Below are positions 1 to 9,006 of a DNA stretch of 64,000 bases, piece by piece. The stretch lies in NCBI RefSeq assembly GCF_003432075.1, contig NZ_QWBU01000012.1, forward strand, positions 50,213 to 114,212, given 5' to 3'. The position numbers were made by a program, and so were the translations under genes. The DNA is from Shinella sp. WSJ-2. Its GTDB lineage: Bacteria > Pseudomonadota > Alphaproteobacteria > Rhizobiales > Rhizobiaceae. Within the stretch, counting starts at the first letter, position 1. The number at the start of each line of letters is the position of its first letter. The notes beneath the pieces are model-generated. The model was given only the letters and a program-made list of their open reading frames with translations. It was not told the DNA's origin and ran no database searches.

Positions 1-998
1 TTGAAACGGTCGATATCCGTAATGCAGACCGAGAGCGGCCGGGCACGCGCCGTCGCACGGTCGATCAGCAGCTTCATGTGGTTGTCGAGATAGCGGCGGT
101 TGTGCAGCCCCGTCAGGCCGTCCGTCACGGCAAGCTCTATCGTCTGGCGCACACTCGCGCGCAGACGGTCGTTACAGCGCTTGCGGCGGATCTGGGTGAG
201 GCTGCGGGCTATCAGCTCGTTGGGGTCGATCGGCCGGATCAGGTAATCCGTGACGCCGAGATCGAGCGCGCGCACAACCATGTCGTCGTCGCCCTGCTCG
301 GCGATCAGCAGGATCGGCAGGAAGCGCGTGCGCTCCAGCGACCGTAACTGCGAGCAAAGGCGCAGCGGGTCGTAATCCGTGAAATTGGCGTTGACGATGA
401 CAAGCTCGTAATTGCTCTCGGCCGCCTGGAATAGCGCCGCCTGCGGATCGGACATGCAGGTGACTTCGGCGATGGGCTTCAGGGCACGCGCAACACGCTC
501 CTGCGAGCTCGCACGGCCGTCGACCAACAGAATGTCGCCCGGCTCGTCGCCGAGATTGCTGTCCAGCCCGTCTTCCATCGAGATGGCGCGGGCGGTCGTT
601 GCGCGCATGCGCAGTTCATCCGTCAGCGTCTTGAGGCGAACGAGGCTTTTCACCCGCGACATCAGCTGCAGGTCGTTGACCGGCTTGGTGAGAAAATCGT
701 CGGCACCGGCCTTCAGGCCGCGCACGCGGTCGGACGGCTGGTCGAGCGCCGTGACCATGACAACGGGAATATGGGCAGTGCGCGGATTGGCCTTCAACCG
801 CTCGCACACTTCGAAACCATCGATGCCGGGCATCATAATGTCGAGCAGGATGAGGTCGACCTGGGTACGCTCGCAGATCGATAGCGCCTCATACCCGTTT
901 TCGGCCGTCAGCACGTCGAAGTACTCCGCGAGCAGCCGCGCTTCAAGCAGCTTCACGTTGGCCGGAATATCATCGACGACGAGGATGCGTGCTGTCAT
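1..998 (-). CDS. pleD: Response regulator/diguanylate cyclase PleD (3' end outside window)
   Basis: This gene reads leftwards from an ATG at 998 and runs off the window, so about 332 residues are visible. The first REC domain begins MTARILVVDD and carries the acidic pair D9/D10 and phospho-acceptor D53 (LILLDIMMPG). A degenerate second REC domain follows at about residues 155-275. The start of a GGDEF domain (TDGLTGLHNRRYL) is seen before the edge; the GGEEF loop itself lies outside. REC-REC-GGDEF is the PleD architecture, which makes cyclic di-GMP when phosphorylated and controls polar differentiation in Caulobacter and rhizobia. It lies 15 bp downstream of divK, as in other Rhizobiales, so the two are probably co-transcribed. 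Family assignment is confident; catalytic competence cannot be seen. Confidence 0.95.
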   Translation of the reverse strand, partial: MTARILVVDDIPANVKLLEARLLAEYFDVLTAENGYEALSICERTQVDLILLDIMMPGIDGFEVCERLKANPRTAHIPVVMVTALDQPSDRVRGLKAGADDFLTKPVNDLQLMSRVKSLVRLKTLTDELRMRATTARAISMEDGLDSNLGDEPGDILLVDGRASSQERVARALKPIAEVTCMSDPQAALFQAAESNYELVIVNANFTDYDPLRLCSQLRSLERTRFLPILLIAEQGDDDMVVRALDLGVTDYLIRPIDPNELIARSLTQIRRKRCNDRLRASVRQTIELAVTDGLTGLHNRRYLDNHMKLLIDRATARARPLSVCITDIDRF

Positions 999-1013
999 GG
1001 TCGCGCCCCTGCC

Positions 1014-1385
1014 TCACGCGTCGCCGAGATAGGTTTTGATCGTCTCGATGAATTTCGGCACGGAAATCGGCTTGGAGACATAGGCCTCGCAACCGCCCTG
1101 CCGGATGCGCTCCTCGTCGCCCTTCATCGCAAAGGCCGTAACCGCGATGACAGGGATCACGTGAAGCTCGTCGTCCTCTTTCAGCCACTTCGTGACTTCA
1201 AGGCCGGAGACCTCCGGAAGCTGGATATCCATCAAAATCAGATCGGGGCGATATTTGCGGGCAAGATCAAGGGCTTCCATACCGTTCCGGGTCTGGATGG
1301 TCGTGTAGCCGGACGCCTCGATAAGGTCCCGGAAGAGCTTCATGTTGAGCTCGTTGTCCTCGACAATCATGACCTGCTTGGGCAT
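1014..1385 (-). CDS. divK: Single-domain response regulator DivK
   Basis: A 123-residue stand-alone receiver domain, the usual DivK length. It begins [14 protein letters not shown], with acidic residues E9/D10 and phospho-acceptor D53 in [10 protein letters not shown]. The switch Thr is in AVTAFA and the conserved Lys in SKPIS. DivK is a diffusible phospho-carrier that works with the DivJ/PleC kinases and the DivL-CckA-CtrA pathway to set asymmetric division. The open frame extends upstream to 1538, but only the ATG at 1385 gives the family N-terminus. It is followed after 15 bp by pleD on the same strand. Whether CtrA regulates it is not visible: I found no clear TTAA-N7-TTAA box in the upstream gap. 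Confidence 0.95.
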   Translation of the reverse strand: MPKQVMIVEDNELNMKLFRDLIEASGYTTIQTRNGMEALDLARKYRPDLILMDIQLPEVSGLEVTKWLKEDDELHVIPVIAVTAFAMKGDEERIRQGGCEAYVSKPISVPKFIETIKTYLGDA

Positions 1386-1526
1386 CGTAAGTCCCTGTTC
1401 CTCTGACCGGCCTTGCAACCCATCGGAAGATGGATAAGTTGCGGCAAAGCCGAAATCACCCAGCCTGACCGCAGCCACGTTAGCGTCACTTGGTTGATTA
1501 AAAGGTAAATTTCCCGAGGGAAAAGA

Positions 1527-1817
1527 ATGAAAAGCCAAAAAGATACACTTGCGGCAGAGGCTGCGGAGGCAACTGCCGTCACCATTCTCGGCTGGCTTGC
1601 CGGCGAGCCGGAACTTCTATCGCGTTTCCTGGCGCTGACGGGTGTCTCACCGTCCGAAGTGCGTACAGCCGTCAAAGATACCGGCTTCCTCGCGGGCATC
1701 GTCGATTTCCTGATGAGCCACGAGCCGGATCTGCTGGCTTTCTGCGACGCGACCGGCACCAAACCGGAAGCAGTCGTGCACGCCCATGCGGTACTGTCAG
1801 GCCCCGCCGACTGGTGA
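1527..1817 (+). CDS. DUF3572 family protein
   Basis: A 96-residue, mostly helical protein without signal peptide or membrane segment. The sequence around [20 protein letters not shown] and the C-terminal LLAFCDATG region match the DUF3572 family as I know it from Rhizobiales, where it commonly sits between divK and dinB. No biochemical role is known to me. The start is the ATG at 1527, which follows a purine-rich GAGGGAAAAG stretch that can act as ribosome-binding site. It is divergent from divK. The 124 bp between it and dinB hold a LexA-type operator. Confidence 0.8.
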   Translation: MKSQKDTLAAEAAEATAVTILGWLAGEPELLSRFLALTGVSPSEVRTAVKDTGFLAGIVDFLMSHEPDLLAFCDATGTKPEAVVHAHAVLSGPADW

Positions 1818-1920
1818 GTCGGCAGCGGCAGACAGCGTTCCCGCGCCTGTCTGTGTACGGTCATGCATTACACTCCGGGCGACACTTGAGACTCGTGAAT
1901 TTAGGCACTAATGTCGCGAT

Positions 1921-1935
1921 GTTCAATGTTTGTTC
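1921..1935 (+). promoter_or_regulatory. LexA (SOS) operator upstream of dinB
   Basis: The sequence GTTC AATGTTT GTTC is a perfect GTTC-N7-GTTC direct repeat, the operator recognised by alphaproteobacterial LexA. It ends 6 bp before the ATG of dinB, so bound LexA would block transcription. It also covers a TTG at 1930 that a gene finder might choose as start. The placement in front of a known SOS gene makes chance occurrence unlikely. Confidence 0.8.
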
Positions 1936-1941
1936 CTAAAG

Positions 1942-3288
1942 ATGCGTACTGCCGCACCACACTTTCCGGGCTTCTGTCGCGACTGCCTGACCGGGCAGAA
2001 GGCGGACCTGCGCCGCTGCAGCGCCTGCGGCAGCCCGCGCCTCATCTATCATGACGAACTCTACGACCTGACGCTGGCGCATATCGACTGCGACGCCTTT
2101 TATGCCGCCGTCGAAAAGCGCGACAATCCCGAGCTTGCCGACAAACCGGTTATCATCGGTGGTGGCAAGCGCGGCGTCGTTTCCACCGCCTGTTACGTGG
2201 CCCGCATCCACGGCGTGCGTTCGGCAATGCCGATGTTCAAGGCACTGGAGGCCTGCCCCAATGCCATCGTCATTCCGCCGGACATGGAAAAATACGTCAA
2301 GGTCGGCCGCGAGGTACGCACCATGATGCAGGAGCTGACCCCGCTGGTGCAGCCACTGTCCATCGACGAGGCCTTTCTGGAACTGAGGGGTACGGAACGC
2401 CTGCACCACGATCCCCCTGCCCGCGTGCTCGCCCGCTTCGTCCAGCGCGTGGAAAAGGAGATAGGCATCACCATTTCCGTCGGTCTCTCCTACTGCAAAT
2501 TTCTCGCCAAGGTCGCCTCCGATCTTAACAAGCCGCGCGGTTTCTCCGTCATCGGCGAGAAGGAAGCATTGGATTTCCTTAAAGATAAACCGGTGCGCCT
2601 CATCTGGGGCGTCGGAAAGACCTTTGCGGAGACGCTGGAGCGCGACGGCATCCGCAGCGTCGGCCAGCTCCAGACCATGGAAGAGACCGACCTGATGCGC
2701 CGCTACGGCGTGATGGGCAAGCGGCTATTCAACCTCTCGCGCGGCCAGGACGACCGCGAGGTCCACCTGAACGACGCCGCAAAGAGCGTTTCGTCCGAAA
2801 CCACGTTCTTCGATGATCTCTCCGGCTATGACGAACTCGTCGCGCATCTGCGCCGTCTCAGCGAAAAGGTTGCCGCGCGGCTACGCAAATCCGGCATCGC
2901 CGGCCATACCGTCGTGCTCAAGCTGAAGACCGCCGACTTCAAGAGCCGCACGCGCAACCGCAAGCTCGAAGACCCGACCATGCTCGCCGACCGCATCTTC
3001 CGCACCGGCATCGAGCTTTTGCGCAAGGAGACCGACGGCACGAAATACCGCCTGATTGGCATCGGCGTCACGGATCTCACCGATCCCGGCCGCGCCGACC
3101 CGCCCGATCTCGTCGATCCCGCCGCCGGCCGCCGTGCCGCCGCCGAAGCGGCGATGAACATTCTGCGCGACAAATTCGGCAAGGCGAGTGTCGAGACCGG
3201 CTATACATTCGGCAAATCCGGCCCCGACCGCTTTCACGGAAAGTTGACTTTCAAGACGGCCGGAAAAATCGACGACCCCACCGAATAA
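1942..3288 (+). CDS. dinB: DNA polymerase IV (Y-family), DinB
   Basis: A 448-residue Y-family translesion polymerase. The metal-binding motif [12 protein letters not shown] lies near residue 48 and the catalytic SIDEAF near residue 135. The HhH and little-finger regions follow, with the [12 protein letters not shown] segment near the end. The first 30 residues add a CX2C-X10-CX2C motif (Cys12, 15, 26, 29) that looks like a small zinc ribbon and is not part of the E. coli enzyme. The ATG at 1942 is chosen because the alternative TTG at 1930 lies inside the LexA box. DinB extends mismatched or damaged primer ends at the cost of fidelity. SOS control is inferred from the operator. Confidence 0.95.
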   Translation: MRTAAPHFPGFCRDCLTGQKADLRRCSACGSPRLIYHDELYDLTLAHIDCDAFYAAVEKRDNPELADKPVIIGGGKRGVVSTACYVARIHGVRSAMPMFKALEACPNAIVIPPDMEKYVKVGREVRTMMQELTPLVQPLSIDEAFLELRGTERLHHDPPARVLARFVQRVEKEIGITISVGLSYCKFLAKVASDLNKPRGFSVIGEKEALDFLKDKPVRLIWGVGKTFAETLERDGIRSVGQLQTMEETDLMRRYGVMGKRLFNLSRGQDDREVHLNDAAKSVSSETTFFDDLSGYDELVAHLRRLSEKVAARLRKSGIAGHTVVLKLKTADFKSRTRNRKLEDPTMLADRIFRTGIELLRKETDGTKYRLIGIGVTDLTDPGRADPPDLVDPAAGRRAAAEAAMNILRDKFGKASVETGYTFGKSGPDRFHGKLTFKTAGKIDDPTE

Positions 3289-3419
3289 ATCCCGGCAAAC
3301 CGGCGTTCTTCCCTGCATCGGGTTGGCACAGATCGGGGGATCGGCCGGGTGCATCAAGCCTTCCTTAAATCAGATGCACTAGGCTTGCCGTCGGTTTGTA
3401 TTGCGTACGGATGGGTAAC

Positions 3420-4733
3420 ATGAAGTTTCGCCTGGCGACTGGTATGAGCATACTTGGCCTGCTGTTGAGCTGCGGTACCGCGCTTGCGGGCACGCTCGAA
3501 GGGCCGTTGCAGATCATCGTGTCGAAGGATCTGCAGGAACTGAAGATCTACGATGGCGGCGTGGTCGTCGCCACTTCGCATGTGTCCACCGGCAAGGCCG
3601 GCCATTCGACGCCGACGGGCATCTTCTCGATCCTGGAGAAGAAGCGCACGCATTTCTCCAATATCTATGACAGCGCGCCGATGCCCTTCATGCAGCGGCT
3701 CACCTGGTCGGGCATCGCGCTGCACGCCTCCAACAGTGTGCCGTCCTATCCCGCCTCGCACGGCTGCGTGCGCCTGCCGAACGCCTTTGCCAAGACGCTG
3801 TTCAGCGTGACGCGGCGCGGCGGCCATGTGCTGATCACCGACCGCGAGATCGTGCCGCAGGAAATCGTTCATGCGGCGCTGTTCAAGCCCGTCGTCGTGG
3901 TGCCGGATACACCGCTTCTCTCCCAGGCGGGTCTGCGGCCCGGCCTGATCGAGGCCGGCGACAAGGCCGTCGAGGTCGCGATGACCGATCCCAAGCCGGA
4001 AATCCTCACGCCGGCCGTACAGAAGACCGAGCAGGACCCGATCCGCATCCTCGTCACCCGCCGCGGCGACCGCGAGATGATGATCGACCTCCAGACGCTG
4101 CTGACCTCGCTCGGTTATGACGCCGGGATACCGGACGGACTGCACGGCAAGCAGACCGTCATCGCCATTCGCGCCTTCCAGCTTGCCGAAGGCCTGAAGG
4201 AAGACGGCATGGTGACGCCCGAACTCGTCGCCGCCGTCTACGCCAAAGCCGGCAAGGGCGCGCCGCCGAACGGCCAGATCCTCGTGCGCCAGAAATTCAA
4301 GCCGCTGGTCGAGGCCGCCATCACCATCCGCAACCCGGAAATCGCGCTCGGCACCCATTTCCTGCTCGCCCGCGACGTCGATAGCGACAAGGGCAAGGCG
4401 GACTGGTTCGGCGTCAGCGTCGACAACCAGCTCTCGCCCACTACGCTGAAGCGCCTCGGCATCACCACCGAAGCCGACGCCACGCAGCCGGACGCGCTGG
4501 CGAAGACGCTCGACCGGCTGGACATCCCCGCCGACACGCGCCTGCGTATCTCCGAGCTGATGGGCGAAGGCGCCTCGCTGTCGATCTCCGACACCGGCCT
4601 TGGCCCGGAAACCGGTGACGGCACGGACTTCATCACCGTGACGCGCAAGGTGCAGCAGAAGGCCGATGCCTCGGCGGTGCAGGGCACCAAGAAAAGGAAG
4701 AAAAAGACGTCATCGATCACGGTCGTGAATTGA
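3420..4733 (+). CDS. Exported L,D-transpeptidase with YkuD and peptidoglycan-binding domains
   Basis: A 437-residue secreted cell-wall enzyme. A signal peptide covers about residues 1-23 (hydrophobic core MSILGLLLSCGTALA). The YkuD catalytic domain follows, with the hallmark SHGCVRLPN at about residues 111-119, supplying the catalytic His and Cys. A PG_binding_1 domain is at about residues 215-285 (DLQTLLTSLGYDAGIPDGLHG). The remaining C-terminal part is unassigned and ends in a Lys-rich run. Such enzymes form 3-3 peptidoglycan crosslinks or attach proteins to peptidoglycan; rhizobia carry many paralogues, so the exact role is open. The frame is open from a TTG at 3396, but the ATG at 3420 gives the proper signal peptide. 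The stop overlaps the TTG of the next frame. Confidence 0.9.
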   Translation: MKFRLATGMSILGLLLSCGTALAGTLEGPLQIIVSKDLQELKIYDGGVVVATSHVSTGKAGHSTPTGIFSILEKKRTHFSNIYDSAPMPFMQRLTWSGIALHASNSVPSYPASHGCVRLPNAFAKTLFSVTRRGGHVLITDREIVPQEIVHAALFKPVVVVPDTPLLSQAGLRPGLIEAGDKAVEVAMTDPKPEILTPAVQKTEQDPIRILVTRRGDREMMIDLQTLLTSLGYDAGIPDGLHGKQTVIAIRAFQLAEGLKEDGMVTPELVAAVYAKAGKGAPPNGQILVRQKFKPLVEAAITIRNPEIALGTHFLLARDVDSDKGKADWFGVSVDNQLSPTTLKRLGITTEADATQPDALAKTLDRLDIPADTRLRISELMGEGASLSISDTGLGPETGDGTDFITVTRKVQQKADASAVQGTKKRKKKTSSITVVN

Positions 4734-5144
4734 CGGAGCAGACGGCCGTTTGTTTCCAGGTCGAGGAGGTCTTCGCCGAAGAGAATGACCTTCTCGTCCT
4801 GTCTCTCGCCTTCGCCTCTCCGGAGGACCCGCTCGACATCGTCCATATCGCCTGCGGACGTGCGCGAAGCGGCTCAAGCCCGCCGCCGGCCGAAGACCTG
4901 CTCTATGTGGAACGCACCGACCGGGAACTCGCCTGCGACGGCCGCGACGTGCTGTGTCTTGCCGACAGGATCGAACTCGGCTCACGCAAGCCGGCGGCCG
5001 ACGCGTTGAGGTTGCCGGCCCACACTCACACTTTGTTCCGGTTCGATAAATCCAGCTCTGCTCGGCGAAGCGATCACCGTCCTGACTGCCATGGTCATGG
5101 CGGGGCAAACACAGGTCGCCATCAATGACGCGCTGAAGCTTTGA
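4730..5144 (+). pseudogene. Imm10-like protein gene, probably frameshifted
   Basis: From a TTG at 4730 that overlaps the L,D-transpeptidase stop, the frame encodes about 106 plausible residues (TEQTAVCFQVEEVFAEE, later YVERTDRELACDGRDVL). This pattern weakly resembles the Imm10 immunity-protein family. After GATAAATCC at about 5045 the frame turns into Arg/His-rich noise ending at 5128. The neighbouring frame instead continues with good codon bias (NPALLGEAITVLTAMVMAG and so on) to a TGA at 5144. Removing one A from the AAA at 5048-5050 joins the two parts. So this is either a real one-base insertion or a sequencing error. No cognate toxin is nearby. The Imm10 label is tentative. Confidence 0.45.
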
Positions 5145-5153
5145 GCCGGCCCG

Positions 5154-8100
5154 CTAGACCAGCTCCACATCCAGCACACCCGGCGCCGAACGCAGGGCGG
5201 CGGCGATTTCGGGGGAGATGCGGAAGCGTTCGTTCAGCTCCACCTCGATCTCGCGCTGGCCGTTGTCCTTGATAACGATGAACGAAACGAGGCCGTCGCC
5301 TTTCGTGTTGAGATGGGCGGCGATGGAGCGCAGCGGGCCACTGTCGCGGACATAGACGCGCAACGCTTTCTGGGTCTGGAGCGACTCCTCCTCCAACGAG
5401 CGAAGGGTCTGGATACGCAAGCCGATACCTTCCGGGCGCTCTTCCGCCTGCACCGTCATGACCAGTGATTTGCCGGGCTCCAGCAGGTCGCGATACTGGT
5501 TGAGCATTTCGGAAAACAGCACGGCCTCGAACTGGCCGGACGAATCCGAGAAGGCGACGATGCCCATCTTGTTGCCGGTGCGCGTCTTGCGCTCCTGTTT
5601 GGAGGTGACCGTGCCGGCCAGGCGGCCGGCCGTCGCACCGCGCTTCACGGCAGCGGAAAAATCGCCGAAAGTCTGCACGCGCATTTTCGCCAGCAGCGGC
5701 GCATAGGTATCGAGCGGATGGGCGGAGAGGAAGAAGCCGAGCACCTGGAACTCGCGGTGCAGTTTTTCAGAGGCGAGCCAGGGCGTGTAGGCCGGCAGCG
5801 TGATGACCTCCGGCCCGGTCGCCGCGCCCATGCCGAAAATGTCGCCCTGCCCGCTCGTCTTGTTTTCCTGCGCGCGCTGGGCAGCACCCAACAGACGGTC
5901 GAGGCCGGCGATCATGGCGGCGCGGTCGTGACCGAAGCAGTCGAAGGCGCCGGCGACGATCAGGCTTTCGAAGACGCGGCGGTTGACGAATTTCGGATCG
6001 ATGCGCGTGCAGAAATCCTCGAGGCTCTTGAACGGCTTGTCGCCGCGCACCTCGACAATATGCTGCACCGCCGCCTCGCCGACGCCCTTGATGGCGGCGA
6101 GCGCGTAATAGATGCGGTTCTCGCCGGTTTCGAAATGCGCGAATGACGTCTGCACCGACGGCGGGATGACGGCGATGCCGAGGCGGCCGGCGTCCTGCCG
6201 GAAATCGTTCAGCTTGTCCGTGTTGGACATATCGTAGGTCATCGACGCGGCGAGGAACTCGACCGGGTAATGCGCCTTCAGATAGGCCGTCTGGTAGGAG
6301 ACGATGGCGTAGGCCGCGGCGTGCGACTTGTTGAAGCCGTAGTTGGCGAATTTGGCAAGCAGGTCGAAAATGAGGTCGGCCTGCGGCTTCGACACGCCGT
6401 TCTTCACCGCGCCGTCGACGAAGCGGGCGCGCTGCTTGTCCATCTCCTCCTTGATCTTCTTGCCCATGGCACGGCGCAAGAGATCGGCCTCGCCGAGTGA
6501 ATAGCCCGACAGCACCTGGGCGATCTGCATCACCTGTTCCTGGTAGACGATAACGCCCTGGGTTTCCTTGAGCAGATGATCGATCGTCGGATGGATCGAT
6601 TCGATCTCCTCCTCGCCGTGCTTGCGGGCGTTGTAGACCGGAATGTTCTCCATCGGGCCGGGACGGTAGAGCGCGACCAGCGCGATGATGTCCTCGATGC
6701 AGTCGGGCCGCATGCCGATCAGCGCCTTGCGCATGCCGGCGCTTTCCACCTGGAACACGCCGACCGTCTCGCCCCGCGACAGCATCTCATAGGTCAGCTG
6801 GTCGTCCAGCGGCAGGCTTTCGAGATGGACCTCGATATTGCGCTTGCGGATGAAATCCACGGCGGTCTTCAGGACGGTGAGCGTCTTCAGGCCAAGGAAG
6901 TCGAACTTCACGAGGCCGGCCTGTTCCACCCATTTCATATTGAACTGCGTGACCGGCATGTCGGAGCGCGGATCGCGGTACATCGGCACCAGCTGAGACA
7001 GCGGTCGGTCGCCGATCACGATGCCGGCGGCATGCGTGGAGGCGTGGCGGTAGAGGCCTTCGATCTTCTGGGCGATATCGAGCAGGCGGGCGACGACCGG
7101 CTCCTTCTCCGCCTCCTCTTGCAGCTTCGGCTCTTCCTCGATCGCCTTGTAGAGCGGTGTCGGATTGGCTGGATTGTTCGGCACGAGCTTGCAGATCTTG
7201 TCGACCTGGCCATAGGGCATTTCGAGAACGCGGCCGACGTCGCGCAACGCCGCGCGGGCCTGCAGCGAACCGAAGGTGATGATCTGCGCCACCTGCTCGC
7301 GACCGTATTTCTGCTGCACGTAGCGGATCACCTCTTCGCGGCGATCCTGGCAGAAGTCGATGTCGAAGTCGGGCATCGAGACGCGTTCCGGGTTGAGGAA
7401 GCGTTCGAAGAGCAGCGAGAAGCGCAGCGGATCAACGTCGGTGATGGTGAGCGCATAGGCCACCAGCGAGCCCGCACCGGAGCCGCGGCCCGGACCGACA
7501 GGAATATTGTGCTGCTTGGCCCATTTGATGAAGTCGGCAACGATCAGGAAGTAGCCGGGGAACTTCATGCGCTCGATGACGCTGAGCTCGAAATCCAGCC
7601 GCTCGCGGTAATCCTGCTCCGTATAACCCGGCGATAGGCCGAGCAGCGCCATGCGGTTCTCGAGACCTTCCACCGACTGGCGGCGCAGCTCTGCCGATTC
7701 CGCGCGTTCCGCCTCTTCCGGATCGTCCGTCGCGCCGGTGAAGCGCGGCAGGATCGGCCCGCGCGTCTTCAGCACGAAGGAGCAGCGTTTGGCGATCTCG
7801 ACCGTGTTCTCGAGCGCCTCCGGCAGGTCGGCAAAGAGTTTTGCCATGTCCTTGCGGCTCTTGAGGTAGTGATCCGGCGACAGACGGAAGCGGTTGTCGT
7901 CCGACACCATCGCATTGTGCGCCACCGCCATCAGCGCGTCATGCGCATCGTAATCGTCCGGCGACGGGAAGAACGGCTCGTTGGTCGCGACCAGCGGCAC
8001 GTCTTGCGCATAGGCGAGCTCGACCATGCGCCGTTCATGCGACTTGTCGTAACGCCCATGGCGCTGCAACTCGATATAAAGTCGATCGCCGAACACTGTC

Positions 8101-8651
8101 TTCAGCGCATCGAGCCGCGCCTTTGCGATAGAAGGCTGCCCGGCAAGGTAGGCCATGTCGACAGGACCGCCCCGCGCGCCGGTCAGCGCGATCAGTCCAT
8201 CCGCGCCGCCCGCTGCCAGCCAACTGTAGGCGATACGAACCGCCTGCCCGCTTTCACCGCCGAGATAGGCGCGGCTTACGAGTTCAACGAGCCGTGCATA
8301 GCCGGCGTCGCTCGCGGCAAGAACGACGATCGACGGCAGTTTCTGAAGTTGCGCCTGTCCGCCGCGCCTTTCCCCCTCGCCCTCGTCTTCCATGTCGATC
8401 GACAGCTGGCAGCCGATCAAGGGCTGGATGCCGTCGCCGACGGCCTTCTGTGAAAATTCGAGCGCCGCGAACAGATTGTTCGTATCGGTTATGGCAATCG
8501 CCGGCTGATGATCGGATACGGCCTTACCGATGATCTTCTTGATCGGCAAAGCGCCTTCGAGCAGCGAGAAGGCCGAGTGCACGCGCAGATGCACGAATTC
8601 GGGCGTCTCGGCGATCTTCTCGCCAACCGTTACTTCCGCCGCTTCCGCCAT
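5154..8651 (-). CDS. dnaE: DNA polymerase III subunit alpha
   Basis: A 1165-residue C-family replicative polymerase, the catalytic alpha subunit of the holoenzyme. The N-terminal PHP domain starts EFVHLRVHSAFSLLEG. The palm carries GPGRGSGAGSLVAYAL and the catalytic acidic motif PDFDIDFCQDRREEVI. HhH and OB-fold regions (AGTVTSKQERKTRTGNKMG) follow towards the C-terminus. The start at 8651 (MAEAAEVTVGEK) follows GGAAGGA at a suitable distance; the frame is open further upstream to 8756 but that part looks non-coding. The length and PHP start fit the essential DnaE1, not the imuB-associated DnaE2. It converges on the Imm10-like frame with a 9 bp gap. Confidence 0.97.
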   Translation of the reverse strand: MAEAAEVTVGEKIAETPEFVHLRVHSAFSLLEGALPIKKIIGKAVSDHQPAIAITDTNNLFAALEFSQKAVGDGIQPLIGCQLSIDMEDEGEGERRGGQAQLQKLPSIVVLAASDAGYARLVELVSRAYLGGESGQAVRIAYSWLAAGGADGLIALTGARGGPVDMAYLAGQPSIAKARLDALKTVFGDRLYIELQRHGRYDKSHERRMVELAYAQDVPLVATNEPFFPSPDDYDAHDALMAVAHNAMVSDDNRFRLSPDHYLKSRKDMAKLFADLPEALENTVEIAKRCSFVLKTRGPILPRFTGATDDPEEAERAESAELRRQSVEGLENRMALLGLSPGYTEQDYRERLDFELSVIERMKFPGYFLIVADFIKWAKQHNIPVGPGRGSGAGSLVAYALTITDVDPLRFSLLFERFLNPERVSMPDFDIDFCQDRREEVIRYVQQKYGREQVAQIITFGSLQARAALRDVGRVLEMPYGQVDKICKLVPNNPANPTPLYKAIEEEPKLQEEAEKEPVVARLLDIAQKIEGLYRHASTHAAGIVIGDRPLSQLVPMYRDPRSDMPVTQFNMKWVEQAGLVKFDFLGLKTLTVLKTAVDFIRKRNIEVHLESLPLDDQLTYEMLSRGETVGVFQVESAGMRKALIGMRPDCIEDIIALVALYRPGPMENIPVYNARKHGEEEIESIHPTIDHLLKETQGVIVYQEQVMQIAQVLSGYSLGEADLLRRAMGKKIKEEMDKQRARFVDGAVKNGVSKPQADLIFDLLAKFANYGFNKSHAAAYAIVSYQTAYLKAHYPVEFLAASMTYDMSNTDKLNDFRQDAGRLGIAVIPPSVQTSFAHFETGENRIYYALAAIKGVGEAAVQHIVEVRGDKPFKSLEDFCTRIDPKFVNRRVFESLIVAGAFDCFGHDRAAMIAGLDRLLGAAQRAQENKTSGQGDIFGMGAATGPEVITLPAYTPWLASEKLHREFQVLGFFLSAHPLDTYAPLLAKMRVQTFGDFSAAVKRGATAGRLAGTVTSKQERKTRTGNKMGIVAFSDSSGQFEAVLFSEMLNQYRDLLEPGKSLVMTVQAEERPEGIGLRIQTLRSLEEESLQTQKALRVYVRDSGPLRSIAAHLNTKGDGLVSFIVIKDNGQREIEVELNERFRISPEIAAALRSAPGVLDVELV

Positions 8652-8792
8652 GTCAAACGTCCTTCCGATCAGAAGAAAGACCTTAAGCGGATTCGGACCC
8701 GTCTCGTCCAGACGGTTCTTGGCTTTGCGCCCGCTTTCCACCGGACGAGGCCGCACGGAAAGCGCAAATGATCAATGGATAGAGTTGTGCCT

Positions 8793-8879
8793 TCAGATTC
8801 CGAACAGGAGAACGGAGAAGCTGGCGACGAACAGGGCGATGGAGGTGAATGCTGCAAAGTCACGAAGAAAATCGGTCAT
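8793..8879 (-). CDS. 28-residue single-pass membrane peptide
   Basis: A very short frame upstream of dnaE on the same strand encodes 28 residues. A charged N-terminus (MTDFLRDFAAF) is followed by one hydrophobic segment (TSIALFVASFSVLLFGI) that would span a membrane. The ATG at 8879 is preceded by AAAGGAAAGAGAG, a good ribosome-binding site. Nothing else occupies the roughly 350 bp between dnaE and the next gene, and I recall similar tiny proteins in related genomes. Its function is unknown; by size and topology it could be an accessory subunit of a membrane complex, but this is guesswork. Confidence 0.55.
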   Translation of the reverse strand: MTDFLRDFAAFTSIALFVASFSVLLFGI

Positions 8880-9006
8880 TGTGGCTCTCTTTCCTTTTAT
8901 GTTTTTATTTTGTTCTATTATTGTTCTCATGTCAATGGCTTTCCGTCACCCTCTGGACCGGCGCCGCCCAGCGCAATAAGGTCGCCCCGACCCATGGAGG
9001 AATCAG

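Noticed and set aside
8802..8813. GAAC-N4-GAAC as a LexA box near dnaE
   Set aside because: The spacing is 4 and not 7, and it lies inside the 28-codon gene.
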